The notes under the pieces were generated by a model. It had not been told where the DNA came from. It did no database searches and saw nothing but the letters and a program-made list of their open reading frames with translations. A DNA stretch of 35,596 nucleotides from Gammaproteobacteria bacterium GWF2_41_13 (GTDB lineage Bacteria; Pseudomonadota; Gammaproteobacteria; UBA12402), in the NCBI GenBank assembly GCA_001801315.1, contig MGXI01000028.1, positions 1-35,596 on the forward strand, given 5' to 3'. Shown here in pieces: positions 28,467 to 35,596 of the stretch. The translations under genes were made by a program, and so were the position numbers. Within the stretch, counting starts at the first letter, position 1. Every line of letters starts with the position of its first letter.

Positions 28467-31409
28467 TTATTTTTCCTCGACTCGCTTTTTTAAGGTATGC
28501 AAATGGTTGAGCGCATCCAGTGGCGTGCAATGATTGAGATCGAGGGTGCTCAAGAAATCGCGAATTTCTTTTTCACTGGACTTACGCGAAAAGCGATCTG
28601 ACGCGTTGGAAACTCGCGCGCAATCCTCATTTATTGTTGAATAAACTCCGGTTGCTTGCTCGTTTCCGCTTTGCATCTCATCTTTTCGCGTAAGTCCAGT
28701 TTCAAAAAGATCGCCTTGCGTCGGCGTTGAAATAGTTTGATGAGAAATGCTGTGCTGTTCGAGCTCGAGCAATTTTTGCTTAGCAGCTGCAATCACAGTA
28801 CGAGGAATGCCAGCCAATTGCGCGACTTGTAGTCCATAACTTTGATTCGCAGGCCCTTCTTGTACCGCATGTAAAAAAACAATTTTATCTTCATGTTCAA
28901 TCGCATCGAGGTGCACATTGTACACGGATGCAATAGTATCGGGTAACGTTGTCAATTCGAAATAATGGGTCGCAAATAAGGTCAACGCTTTGACCTGTGT
29001 GGCTAAAAAAGCAGCTACTGCCCAAGCCAAAGATAATCCATCGAACGTGCTCGTGCCGCGCCCAATTTCGTCCATCAAGACTAAACTGTGTTGTGTCGCG
29101 TTATGCAGAATATTCGCGGTTTCCGTCATCTCAACCATAAATGTCGAACGGCCGCTTGCTAAATCATCGGATGCGCCAATGCGCGTAAAAATACGATCAA
29201 TAGGGCCAATACTGGCTTCTTTCGCGGGCACAAAACTGCCGGTGTGCGCCAGTAAAACAATGAGCGCCGTTTGACGCATGTAGGTCGATTTCCCGCCCAT
29301 ATTGGGACCGGTAATAATCAGCATGCGGCGATTTTCATCGAATATTGTATCGTTCGGAATGAAGGGATCTTGTTGTGCTTGTTCGATCACAGGATGTCGG
29401 CCTTCGATGATACGAATCCCTTCACGATTCGATAATATCGGTTGTGTTAAGTTGAGTGTGTCGGCACGTTCGGCCAAATTTTGCAATACGTCTAATTCAG
29501 CTAAATTTTGTGCGCATAATTGTAAGGAGGGCAGATGCGTGATCAATTGATCGAGCAGTGCATCATACAAATATTTTTCTCGCGCGAGTGAGCGGGCTTG
29601 AGCGCTCAATACTTTATCTTCAAATGCTTTGAGTTCGGGTGTGATGTAGCGCTCGGCGTTTTTGAGGGTTTGTCTTCGCATATAATGGGCGGGTGCTTGT
29701 TCAGCTTGGCCGCGCGAAATTTCGATGTAGTAACCGTGGATGCGATTAAAGCCCACTTTTAACGTCGAAATACCCGTGCGCGCTTTCTCGGCTATTTCCA
29801 TTTGAACGAGATAATCGCCGGCGTTTTGACTGAGCGTGCGTAATTCATCGAGCTCGGCATCATAACCGGTGGCGATCACACCGCCATCGCGAATAATCAT
29901 GGGTGGCGATTCGATTATTGCTTGCTTTAAAAGTGCAAATAATTCGGGAAATTCTTGAATATTTTGCGATAACGTTTGGATCGGTTGTATATCAATTGAT
30001 CGGATCAATGTTTGAATGGCAGGTAATTGCTCGAGCGTTTCGCGTAATTGGACTAAATCACGCGGACGTGCGGATTTTAGCGCTATGCGCGAAAGAATGC
30101 GTTCGATGTCGCCGATGTTTTTTAAGACGTCAGATAATGGCATAAAACAACGCATTTCTAATAGAGTTTGAATGGCCAATTGGCGCATTTTTAAAATCGA
30201 TAGATCACGTAAGGGGCGATGTAGCCATTGTTTCAATAATCGACTGCCCATTGGCGTTTTTGTATGATCAAATACATCCGCTAACGTATGATCAGAAGTT
30301 CCTTGCAAATTGACCGTGATTTCCAAATTGCGACGTGTCGCCGCATCTAAAATAATCCCTTCTTCTCGACACTCGACTTGTAAGGCGCGAATGTGAGGTA
30401 ACGCAGTGCGTTGTGTTTCTTTGACGTACTGTAATAAAGCGCCGGCGGCGCATAAAGCGATGGGATAGGTTTCACAACCAAAGCCCGATAAATCTTTTGT
30501 TTGAAACTGTTGGGTGAGTTGTTGAATACTGCTATTGAATTCGAAATCCCACAATGGGCGTTTGCAAATGCTGCGACAAAAGCACGAAAAATCGATTTCG
30601 TCACATGACTCGCTGAGTAATAATTCGACGGGTTTAATGCGTTCTAATTCAGCGAACAAAGCGTCTTTTGTGTCGACTTGCATGAGCCGAAATTGGCCGG
30701 TAGTAAGATCTAATGTCGCAATACCGAAAATAGACCCTTCGCATTTTGGTTTTCCGCGTTGTCTTTTCTTTGCTTCTGATTCCCTCGTCGCAAGAAAAGC
30801 AGCCTTTTGCTGTCCTTGCAAAAGGCGCTCGTCGGAACAAAGCATGCTTTGTTCGTTCCCGACTCGCCTTCCTCGCTCGCTTGAGTCATGTATGCGTAAT
30901 ACACTCCTCAAGCTCGGATCAAAGCCGTCTAGCGGAAATTCCAAACTGCTCGAGTCTATTTGTGGCAACTTCGGAAATTTGTTTGCGATCGGTACAGATT
31001 GCTGCTGAAAAATGGCGGCGAGCACATTGTCTTTTTTTTCATCGAGCAGGGCATCATCGATCACGGTGCCGGGGGTAATAATGCGCGTGACTTCGCGTTC
31101 GACTAACCCTTTACTTGCTGTAGGGTCGCTCATTTGCTCGCATAGAACGACGGATTCGCCGCATTTAATCAATTTGCCTAAATAAGATTCGACGGCATGA
31201 ACCGGCACGCCCGCCATTGGAATCGGGTGACCAGCCGACTGTCCGCGTTTGGTGAGGGTGATATTTAATAATTTGGCTGCGCGTTTGGCATCGTCAAAAA
31301 ATAATTCGTAAAAATCGCCCATGCGGTAAAAAACGAGCGTGTTTTTATGTTGCGATTTGATGCGTAAATATTGTTGCATCATGGGGGTATGGTTGGAAAG
31401 ATCAGTCAT
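28467..31409 (-). CDS. mutS: DNA mismatch repair protein MutS with two in-frame insertions
   Basis: MutS detects mismatches and starts their repair. At 980 residues it is over 100 longer than the usual ~855. The N-terminal mismatch-binding motif [11 protein letters not shown] (27-37), the connector and lever domains, the ATPase Walker [22 protein letters not shown] and the FATHYFELT segment are intact. Insertion one replaces a short connector loop at about residues 138-226 ([10 protein letters not shown] ... KPKCEGS). Insertion two, about residues 904-945, lies between the ATPase and the C-terminal tetramer helix ([20 protein letters not shown]). Both keep the frame and avoid catalytic motifs, so the protein is probably functional. 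The start matches E. coli MutS ([10 protein letters not shown]). No mutL is in the window. Confidence 0.95.
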   Translation of the reverse strand: MTDLSNHTPMMQQYLRIKSQHKNTLVFYRMGDFYELFFDDAKRAAKLLNITLTKRGQSAGHPIPMAGVPVHAVESYLGKLIKCGESVVLCEQMSDPTASKGLVEREVTRIITPGTVIDDALLDEKKDNVLAAIFQQQSVPIANKFPKLPQIDSSSLEFPLDGFDPSLRSVLRIHDSSERGRRVGNEQSMLCSDERLLQGQQKAAFLATRESEAKKRQRGKPKCEGSIFGIATLDLTTGQFRLMQVDTKDALFAELERIKPVELLLSESCDEIDFSCFCRSICKRPLWDFEFNSSIQQLTQQFQTKDLSGFGCETYPIALCAAGALLQYVKETQRTALPHIRALQVECREEGIILDAATRRNLEITVNLQGTSDHTLADVFDHTKTPMGSRLLKQWLHRPLRDLSILKMRQLAIQTLLEMRCFMPLSDVLKNIGDIERILSRIALKSARPRDLVQLRETLEQLPAIQTLIRSIDIQPIQTLSQNIQEFPELFALLKQAIIESPPMIIRDGGVIATGYDAELDELRTLSQNAGDYLVQMEIAEKARTGISTLKVGFNRIHGYYIEISRGQAEQAPAHYMRRQTLKNAERYITPELKAFEDKVLSAQARSLAREKYLYDALLDQLITHLPSLQLCAQNLAELDVLQNLAERADTLNLTQPILSNREGIRIIEGRHPVIEQAQQDPFIPNDTIFDENRRMLIITGPNMGGKSTYMRQTALIVLLAHTGSFVPAKEASIGPIDRIFTRIGASDDLASGRSTFMVEMTETANILHNATQHSLVLMDEIGRGTSTFDGLSLAWAVAAFLATQVKALTLFATHYFELTTLPDTIASVYNVHLDAIEHEDKIVFLHAVQEGPANQSYGLQVAQLAGIPRTVIAAAKQKLLELEQHSISHQTISTPTQGDLFETGLTRKDEMQSGNEQATGVYSTINEDCARVSNASDRFSRKSSEKEIRDFLSTLDLNHCTPLDALNHLHTLKKRVEEK
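28575..28700. repeat. 126-bp in-frame element with 19-bp perfect terminal inverted repeats inside mutS
   Basis: The arm at 28575-28593 (ACTGGACTTACGCGAAAAG) is the exact reverse complement of 28682-28700. The outer flanks TCTTTTTCACTGG and CCAGTTTCAAAAAGA extend the symmetry with a small offset. The 126 bp equal 42 codons and the element encodes no stop in the mutS frame. No second copy was seen in the window. Confidence 0.85.
30732..30998. repeat. Protein-embedded repeat insertion in the mutS connector domain
   Basis: This ~267-bp segment has no counterpart in standard MutS. It contains GCGGAAATTCCAA (30932-30944) and ATACACTC (30899-30906), shared in reverse complement with the zipA element, plus internal hairpins AACAAAGCATGCTTTGTT (about 30836-30853) and GCCTTTTGC/GCAAAAGGC. 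Ends are set by comparison with the E. coli MutS protein and are approximate. Confidence 0.75.
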
Positions 31410-31819
31410 GATGGAGAAATAACCTTGTATTAAATTTTGAGCTGCGTGGGGAGTGGGCTAAGGATTGAGGGATGAAATTGCTTCGCGATAAATTTTTTAT
31501 ATCGTGTTCTCGGATTTTGTCACCCCGCGGCTTGACCGTTGGGTCTAGGAAATAAGCCTGGATCCCGCGATCAAGTCGCGGGATGACAAAGAGGGTTAAA
31601 AATTGAGCGGTGTGGTCGCGACCTCGCTGCAAAAAAAATTTCCCCAATAACCTACAGATAGGCATCGTTAAAAATGATATTCGCATGAAAAAAATTAATT
31701 TTGTAAAATTCGTCGCGGAGCGACACCGACCCTCAATCCTCAATCCTCGATCCTCAATCCTGGTTTGTTGATTCAAAATTCGATAATATTTATCGGGAGT
31801 TATTTTGTACAGGCTTTTT
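31410..31819. other. Divergent mutS-pncC gap filled with repeats
   Basis: ATTGAGG at 31464-31470 points one way; an array CCTCAAT-CCTCAAT-CCTCGAT-CCTCAAT at 31731-31758 is its reverse complement, so the ~295-bp segment between is bounded by inverted heptamers. Inside is a family B pair (31519-31587, GTCACCCCGCGG to CGCGGGATGAC). Promoters for mutS and pncC must also lie here. No gene was found. Confidence 0.65.
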
Positions 31820-32332
31820 ATGGTAACAGATTTTCAAAAACTTTCGATGGCTGTTGGTGAAGCATTGCAAAAAAAATCATGGAAATTGGTGACGGCAGAA
31901 TCTTGTACGGGAGGATTTTTAGCGCAAGTGATGACGAGTATCACTGGTTGTTCTCAATGGTTTGAACGAGGCTTTGTGACTTATAGTCGTGCATCTAAGG
32001 AAGAGCTATTAGGGGTATCCGCCGAGATGATTCAACGTGATGGTGCCGTGAGCGCAGAAGTTGCGCAAGCGATGGCAGAAGGTGCGCTAAAGCACAGTCA
32101 TGCGAATATAGCGGTCTCTATCACAGGCTTTGCAGGTCCAACGGGCGGTGCGATCGGCAAACCCATTGGAACAGTTTTTTTTGGATTTGCGTTCAAAGAA
32201 GCGCCCACGCAAGTGATGCATCAATTATTTGTCGGTGATCGGGAGTGGGTGCGTAGGCAAGCGGTTCAGTTTGCATTGGAAGGTTTGTTATTACGGATTA
32301 CAAGCACGAATTCACTCCGCACGCCGCATTGA
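31820..32332 (+). CDS. pncC: Nicotinamide-nucleotide amidohydrolase PncC (CinA C-terminal domain)
   Basis: PncC deamidates NMN to nicotinate mononucleotide in NAD salvage. The ~170-residue protein is a stand-alone CinA C-terminal domain: TAESCTGGFLAQ with the catalytic Ser, WFERGFVTYS, GAVSAEVAQAMAEGAL, and SITGFAGPTGG, followed by GTVFFGF. The ATG at 31820 has AGG six bases upstream and gives an N terminus like relatives; a TTG at 31805 with GGGAG upstream is an alternative that adds five residues. It is transcribed toward recA, and pncC-recA-recX is a common order in gammaproteobacteria, but here 443 bp of repeats separate pncC from recA. Confidence 0.92.
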   Translation: MVTDFQKLSMAVGEALQKKSWKLVTAESCTGGFLAQVMTSITGCSQWFERGFVTYSRASKEELLGVSAEMIQRDGAVSAEVAQAMAEGALKHSHANIAVSITGFAGPTGGAIGKPIGTVFFGFAFKEAPTQVMHQLFVGDREWVRRQAVQFALEGLLLRITSTNSLRTPH

Positions 32333-32403
32333 ATCAAAAAAATAACTCGTCACTGTTCAGTGCTTTTTGAATTAACCTTATCATTGTTCTATGCGATGAA
32401 TTC

Positions 32404-32478
32404 GTAGGGGCGACCCTTGTGGTCGCCCAAAAATCGTGGGCATCTTCGAGACTGCGCATCCACGAAGGATGCCCCTAC
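32404..32478. repeat. Family C element between pncC and recA
   Basis: GTAGGGGC at 32404-32411 is inverted as GCCCCTAC at 32471-32478. Inside are a small hairpin GGGCGACCCTTGTGGTCGCCC (near 32408-32428) and GTGGGCATCTTCG / CACGAAGGATGCC. It resembles the element at 25013-25074. Confidence 0.65.
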
Positions 32479-32489
32479 AGGCGGATTAG

Positions 32490-32540
32490 AAAATCATCCC
32501 AAATCTGAACGCTCTTGTATGGTCACGATTGCGGTGAATA
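32490..32540. repeat. Family D half-copy upstream of recA
   Basis: AATCATCCCAAATCTGAACG followed by CTCTTGTATGGTCACGATTG and GGTGAATAGTTAC is the reverse complement of the family D end at 16288-16335 with a few changes. It lies just after the family C element. Confidence 0.6.
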
Positions 32541-32674
32541 GTTACAGTAACTCTTGCGCGTCTGGTGTGGGAATTTCTGAAATTTTCTTAGCGCCCAAGC
32601 GCGATTTATGAAATAATCAGCGCAATTAAAGGGGTGAAGAACGCGAAAGCAGGGCGTTTTTTGATGGGGGAACC

Positions 32675-32707
32675 TGAATTAATCAATTTAATTCATCAGT
32701 GAATTAA
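32675..32707. promoter_or_regulatory. TGAATTAA inverted and direct repeat upstream of recA
   Basis: TGAATTAA (32675-32682) and TTAATTCA (32688-32695) form a perfect 8-bp inverted repeat with a 5-bp spacer. A third copy TGAATTAA is at 32700-32707. It lies about 70-100 bp before the recA start. This could be an operator; it does not match the E. coli LexA box CTGT-N8-ACAG. Function is inferred from position only. Confidence 0.45.
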
Positions 32708-32775
32708 ACGAGAAGCAAGACGCGGTTCATTGTTCACAATATCTTACTAAATCATTTTTTACAAAAGAGGTCATT

Positions 32776-33807
32776 ATGGATTCTGATAAACAAAAAGCGC
32801 TTTCGGCAGCGCTCAGTCAAATTGAAAAACAATTTGGAAAGGGTTCTGTCATGCGCATGAGCGATACAGCGATTGCTAAGGGAATTGATGTTGTTTCAAC
32901 CGGCTCATTGGGCTTGGATTTGGCTTTAGGCGTAGGCGGTTTCCCACGAGGGCGAGTGGTTGAAATTTACGGGCCGGAATCGTCGGGTAAAACGACATTA
33001 ACATTGCATGCCATTGCGCAGTGTCAAAAAGCGGGAGGCACAGCGGCGTTTATTGATGCGGAACATGCGCTCGATCCATTGTATGCAGAAAAGCTTGGCG
33101 TCAATGTCGGGCAATTATTAGTGTCACAGCCGGATAATGGCGAACAAGCGCTAGAAATTGCCGATATGTTAGTGCGATCGGGTGCGGTCGAAATGGTTGT
33201 GATTGACTCAGTCGCTGCGTTGACGCCGAAAGCGGAAATTGAAGGCGAAATGGGTGATTCACACATGGGTTTGCAAGCACGATTGATGTCTCAAGCATTG
33301 CGAAAACTAACGGCGAATATTAAACGGTCCAATACGCTCGTTATTTTCATCAATCAAATTCGCATGAAAATTGGAGTGATGTTTGGTAATCCTGAAACGA
33401 CGACAGGCGGTAATGCATTGAAGTTTTATGCCTCGGTTCGTTTGGATATCCGTCGTACGGGTGCGATTAAAAAAGGTGAGGACGTGATCGGCAGCGAGAC
33501 GCGTGTGAAAGTGGTGAAAAATAAAGTGGCGCCACCCTTCAAACAAGCGGATTTTGATATTTTATATGATCATGGAATCTCTCGAGAAGGAGAAATGATT
33601 GAGCTAGGCGTTAAGTGTGGTTTTGTCGAAAAGTCGGGTGCCTGGTATGCGTATAAAGGCGAAAAAATCGGTCAAGGCAAAGATAACGCCCGACAATATT
33701 TGAAAGAAAATCCAAAAATTGCACAAGAAATTGAAGCGCTTATTCGAGAAAAATTATTGAATACGCCGGTGGTGATTGATAGCAAGGCGGAAGATTCAGC
33801 CGAATAA
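32776..33807 (+). CDS. recA: Recombinase RecA
   Basis: RecA forms filaments on single-stranded DNA, drives strand exchange and triggers SOS cleavage. The 343 residues match the family. Visible are [20 protein letters not shown], Walker [20 protein letters not shown], the Walker B region [20 protein letters not shown], loop L2 [20 protein letters not shown] and the KEGEN-type C-terminal part. AGAGG is positioned about six bases before the ATG. recX follows after a repeat-bearing gap of 151 bp. Confidence 0.98.
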   Translation: MDSDKQKALSAALSQIEKQFGKGSVMRMSDTAIAKGIDVVSTGSLGLDLALGVGGFPRGRVVEIYGPESSGKTTLTLHAIAQCQKAGGTAAFIDAEHALDPLYAEKLGVNVGQLLVSQPDNGEQALEIADMLVRSGAVEMVVIDSVAALTPKAEIEGEMGDSHMGLQARLMSQALRKLTANIKRSNTLVIFINQIRMKIGVMFGNPETTTGGNALKFYASVRLDIRRTGAIKKGEDVIGSETRVKVVKNKVAPPFKQADFDILYDHGISREGEMIELGVKCGFVEKSGAWYAYKGEKIGQGKDNARQYLKENPKIAQEIEALIREKLLNTPVVIDSKAEDSAE

Positions 33808-33827
33808 GAGAAGAAATTGCTAGCAAC

Positions 33828-33937
33828 CGTCATTATGAGAAACGCAAGCGATGAAGCAATCCAGAATCAAATGGGATTGCTGGAAGTTAGATGAGGCATT
33901 TTATGTTCTGGATCCCGTGGTCAAGCCGCGGGATGAC
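33828..33937. repeat. Family A left arm plus family B palindrome between recA and recX
   Basis: CCGTCATTATGAGAAACGCA then GCGATGAAGCAATCCAG (33828-33863) is a family A left arm without a clear right arm. GGATCCCGTGGTCAAGCCGC then GGGATGAC (33910-33937) is a family B palindrome missing its first bases. A further piece, GGATCCCGCTCGAATGAC, ends at the recX start codon. Confidence 0.7.
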
Positions 33938-33958
33938 ACAGAGTTGGATCCCGCTCGA

Positions 33959-34408
33959 ATGACAAACGATCTTGTAAAAGCCAAACAAATCACCTGGAAA
34001 TTGTTGTCCGAGCGGGAATACGCTCGTCAAGAATTATCTCATAAATTAATTCAACGAGGTTTTGATCGAATAACGGTAGATGCCTTGCTCGATGAATTGC
34101 ACGTTGATGGTTTACAAAGCGATGAACGTTTTGCCGAAGTTTATGTACGTAGTTATATTGCTCGGGGTCACGGTCCGTTAAGGATTCAACAAGCGCTGCG
34201 AGAAAAGGGTGTGTCAGATTCAATTATCGAAGCGTGTTTTTTAGCGGGAAATTATGACTGGTTTGCTTTAGCGCAAGCATTACGAAGCAGAAAATTTGGC
34301 GACATCGTGCCGAAAGATTTTGCAGCACGTGCTAAACAATCTCGTTTTTTGCAATATCGCGGGTTTAGTTGGGAGCAAATTAAAGCAGCGTTTTCGAAGG
34401 TTGATTGA
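33959..34408 (+). CDS. recX: RecA regulator RecX
   Basis: RecX caps RecA filaments and limits their growth. From the ATG at 33959 it has 149 residues, the usual size, with the three-helix repeats starting at LLSEREYARQELSHKLIQRG, then LHVDGLQSDERFAEVYVRSY, GHGPLRIQQALREKGVS and FLQYRGFSWEQIKAAF. A longer reading from 33851 would add 36 residues coded by repeat sequence (DPVVKPRDDTE) and is unlikely. The ATG itself is at the edge of a family B fragment and no clear ribosome site precedes it. The stop TGA lies inside an ATTGAGG unit. Confidence 0.93.
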   Translation: MTNDLVKAKQITWKLLSEREYARQELSHKLIQRGFDRITVDALLDELHVDGLQSDERFAEVYVRSYIARGHGPLRIQQALREKGVSDSIIEACFLAGNYDWFALAQALRSRKFGDIVPKDFAARAKQSRFLQYRGFSWEQIKAAFSKVD

Positions 34409-34643
34409 GGATTGAGGAAGGGAACTACCTGCCGTCATTGCGAGGAGCGTTAGCGACGAAGCAATCCAGAAAAAATCTGGATTGCTTCGGACATACCTCG
34501 CAATGACAAAGGAGTGGATTGCTTCGGACATACCTCGCAATGACAAAGAAGTGGATTGCTTCGGGCATACCTCGCAATGACGGCGGACTGGATTGTTTTG
34601 TTTTGGCTGCGCTTTGCGATGATGAATATAAAGCGCGGGATGA
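34404..34643 (+). repeat. Composite repeat copy 2 with triple right arm
   Basis: ATTGAGG x2 (34404-34417) leads to GGGAACTACCTGCCGTCATT, a family A left arm, then three tandem 37-bp right-arm units starting at 34478, 34515 and 34552 (TGGATTGCTTCGGACATACC then TCGCAATGAC), then the tail GGACTGGATTGTTTTG ... GGCTGCGCTTTGCGATGATG ... AAGCGCGGGATGAC. It matches the parts and order at 18806-18969, and fills the gap between recX and the ferredoxin-type gene. Confidence 0.82.
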
Positions 34644-34679
34644 CCACATTAAATCATGGTTTTTAATTAAGGCGATACA

Positions 34680-35333
34680 ATGAAAATAATGAAACAAGTT
34701 AATCGGCGGCGAGTGATCCAATGGCTACTCGTGCCAATTGCGTTAATCATTTTAGGGCTCGCATGGAAATTTCCTTTATTAGGATTTTTAGTGCCGCTTG
34801 TGATGTTGCTCGGCATTGTCGGCAGTTTTTTTAAAGGACGCTATGTCTGTGGGAATTTATGCCCTCGTGGCGCTTTGTATGATCGCGTTTTGTCGCGCAT
34901 AAGTCCGAAAAAAACGATCCCCACTTTTTTAAAAAACATGTCTTTTCGATGGGCCGTAGTTGTTGGATTGATGACTTTTATGGTATTTCGGTTATTCGAC
35001 CAACCCTTCTCATGGACGCATACGGGTTTGGTGTTTTGGCAAATGTGTGTCATTACAACGATGATAGGAGTGATTTTGGCGATTTTTATGCACCATCGTG
35101 CTTGGTGTTCTTTTTGCCCGATTGGTACATTGTCGAACGCTATTGGCGGAAACAAAGACCCCTTGCAAATGAATCAACCGCGTTGTGTCTTATGCAAAAA
35201 ATGTGAACGCACTTGTCCGATGCAAATTGCTATTTTGCAAAATACGCGGCAAGGTGTATTAACGGATCGCGATTGTATTCGATGCGAAGAATGCATCAAC
35301 AGTTGTTCGCGACAAGCGTTAGAATTTCAATAG
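34680..35333 (+). CDS. Membrane-bound 4Fe-4S ferredoxin-type protein (NapH/CcoG-like)
   Basis: This 217-residue protein has about four transmembrane segments (roughly 15-30, 35-50, 90-105 and 118-140). Between them are two C-x3-CP motifs, CGNLCPRG near residue 58 and CSFCPIG near 142, typical of NapH/YccM/RdxA-type electron carriers. The C-terminal cytoplasmic part carries two 4Fe-4S motifs, [12 protein letters not shown] and [11 protein letters not shown]. Relatives pass electrons from the membrane quinone pool to a reductase or maturation enzyme. The partner is not obvious; the next gene starts 11 bp later and may be cotranscribed. A specific name is not justified. Confidence 0.8.
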   Translation: MKIMKQVNRRRVIQWLLVPIALIILGLAWKFPLLGFLVPLVMLLGIVGSFFKGRYVCGNLCPRGALYDRVLSRISPKKTIPTFLKNMSFRWAVVVGLMTFMVFRLFDQPFSWTHTGLVFWQMCVITTMIGVILAIFMHHRAWCSFCPIGTLSNAIGGNKDPLQMNQPRCVLCKKCERTCPMQIAILQNTRQGVLTDRDCIRCEECINSCSRQALEFQ

Positions 35334-35343
35334 GGGAAAACAT

Positions 35344-35596
35344 ATGTTGAATTTACCTGCTCGTTTTCCATTGGCATTTTTGCCGACGCCTATTCATGAA
35401 TTAAAAAATCTTTCGCGGGTATTGAGTGGCCCGAGAATTTTAATCAAACGCGATGATCAAACGGGGCTCGCGTTTGGTGGGAATAAAACAAGAAAACTCG
35501 AATTTGTCGTGGCCGATGCGTTATCGAAAGGAGCCGATACATTACTGACGACAGGCGGCGTTCAATCGAATCATTGCAGGCAAACTGCGGCAGCGG
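35344..35596 (+). CDS. D-cysteine desulfhydrase / ACC deaminase family protein, N-terminal fragment
   Basis: This gene runs off the window end; 84 codons are visible. [20 protein letters not shown] and the PLP-lysine region [20 protein letters not shown], followed by [16 protein letters not shown], are hallmarks of the D-cysteine desulfhydrase/1-aminocyclopropane-1-carboxylate deaminase family. The lysine in GGNKTRK is the usual pyridoxal phosphate site. D-cysteine desulfhydrase (DcyD) gives pyruvate, sulfide and ammonia. AGGGGAAAA precedes the ATG. Which of the two activities it has cannot be decided from the fragment. Confidence 0.88.
   Translation, partial: MLNLPARFPLAFLPTPIHELKNLSRVLSGPRILIKRDDQTGLAFGGNKTRKLEFVVADALSKGADTLLTTGGVQSNHCRQTAAA

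Noticed and set aside
28233-28493. Open frame in the gap before mutS
   Set aside because: Its peptide is repeat-derived (VIPRLDRGIQ, DEATQ) and it overlaps the mutS end antisense.
30732-30998. Intein in mutS
   Set aside because: There is no Cys/Ser splice start, no HN-C end and no endonuclease motif; the segment is short and repeat-like.
30535-31078. Plus-strand open frames opposite the mutS insertion
   Set aside because: They are antisense to an intact MutS frame; the insertion stays open on both strands because it is palindrome-rich.
32417-32611. Small gene between pncC and recA
   Set aside because: The frame lies across family C and D repeats and has no ribosome binding site or recognisable product.
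33851-33958. N-terminal extension of RecX
   Set aside because: The extra 36 residues are coded by repeat sequence and do not look like RecX; the ATG at 33959 gives a normal length.
34280-34721. Minus-strand open frames after recX
   Set aside because: They consist of translated tandem repeat arms with CEVCPKQS-type peptides; no independent evidence of coding.

Overview
The window looks like chromosomal DNA of an AT-leaning gammaproteobacterium. The gene order pncC-recA-recX with mutS alongside, smc-lipoprotein-zipA-ligA strings, queA-tgt, and an ackA-pta pair suggest Legionellales, most likely a Coxiellaceae-type host-associated or environmental lineage. This is inferred from gene content and remembered protein likeness, not from a search. 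Most genes are intact housekeeping genes. No tRNA, rRNA, CRISPR array, transposase or phage gene was seen.

Layout. 1-356: 3' end of an ABC-F ATPase gene. 357-1721: a small helix-turn-helix gene (minus) divergent from a radical SAM gene whose whole length reads like viperin, the antiviral ddhNTP synthase. 1861-3090: MFS exporter. 3114-5391: queuosine genes queA and tgt. 5586-9026: a periplasmic 5'-nucleotidase, then on minus a dihydrouridine synthase, ArfB and a small membrane protein. 9286-16268: TTG-start lipoprotein, smc, zipA, ligA. 16673-18612 (minus): fabI and a response-regulator-like protein with a split receiver domain. 19122-21912: ackA-pta. 22242-24938: pepN. 25264-28176: a ~970-residue protein of unknown function with a long charged coiled coil and a PmrA-like box upstream, a candidate secreted effector. 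28467-31409 (minus): an enlarged mutS with two in-frame insertions. 31820-34408: pncC, recA, recX. 34680-35596: a membrane ferredoxin-type protein and the start of a D-cysteine desulfhydrase-type gene.

The striking non-genic content is a set of small, protein-free, palindromic repeats that fill almost every longer intergenic gap. Family A is a hairpin with GTCATTGCGAGG / GAAGCAATCC ends, often preceded by tandem ATTGAGG heptamers. Family B is a palindrome with GTCATCCCGCGG arms, once nested inside family A. Family C has GTAGGGGC ends. Family D carries AAGAACGTTCAGATTT. Some repeat sequence has entered reading frames: one element is read in different frames inside ZipA and MutS, and a second with 19-bp perfect terminal inverted repeats lies in frame near the MutS C terminus. 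The stop codons of tgt, smc, pta and recX overlap an ATTGAGG unit, and the recX start sits at the edge of family B sequence.

How the genes work together: smc, zipA and ligA serve chromosome organisation, division and replication. mutS, recA and recX serve repair. ackA, pta and fabI serve acetate/acetyl-CoA and fatty acid metabolism. queA, tgt, dus and arfB serve tRNA modification and ribosome rescue. The viperin-like gene and the large coiled-coil gene are the accessory genes most worth following up.
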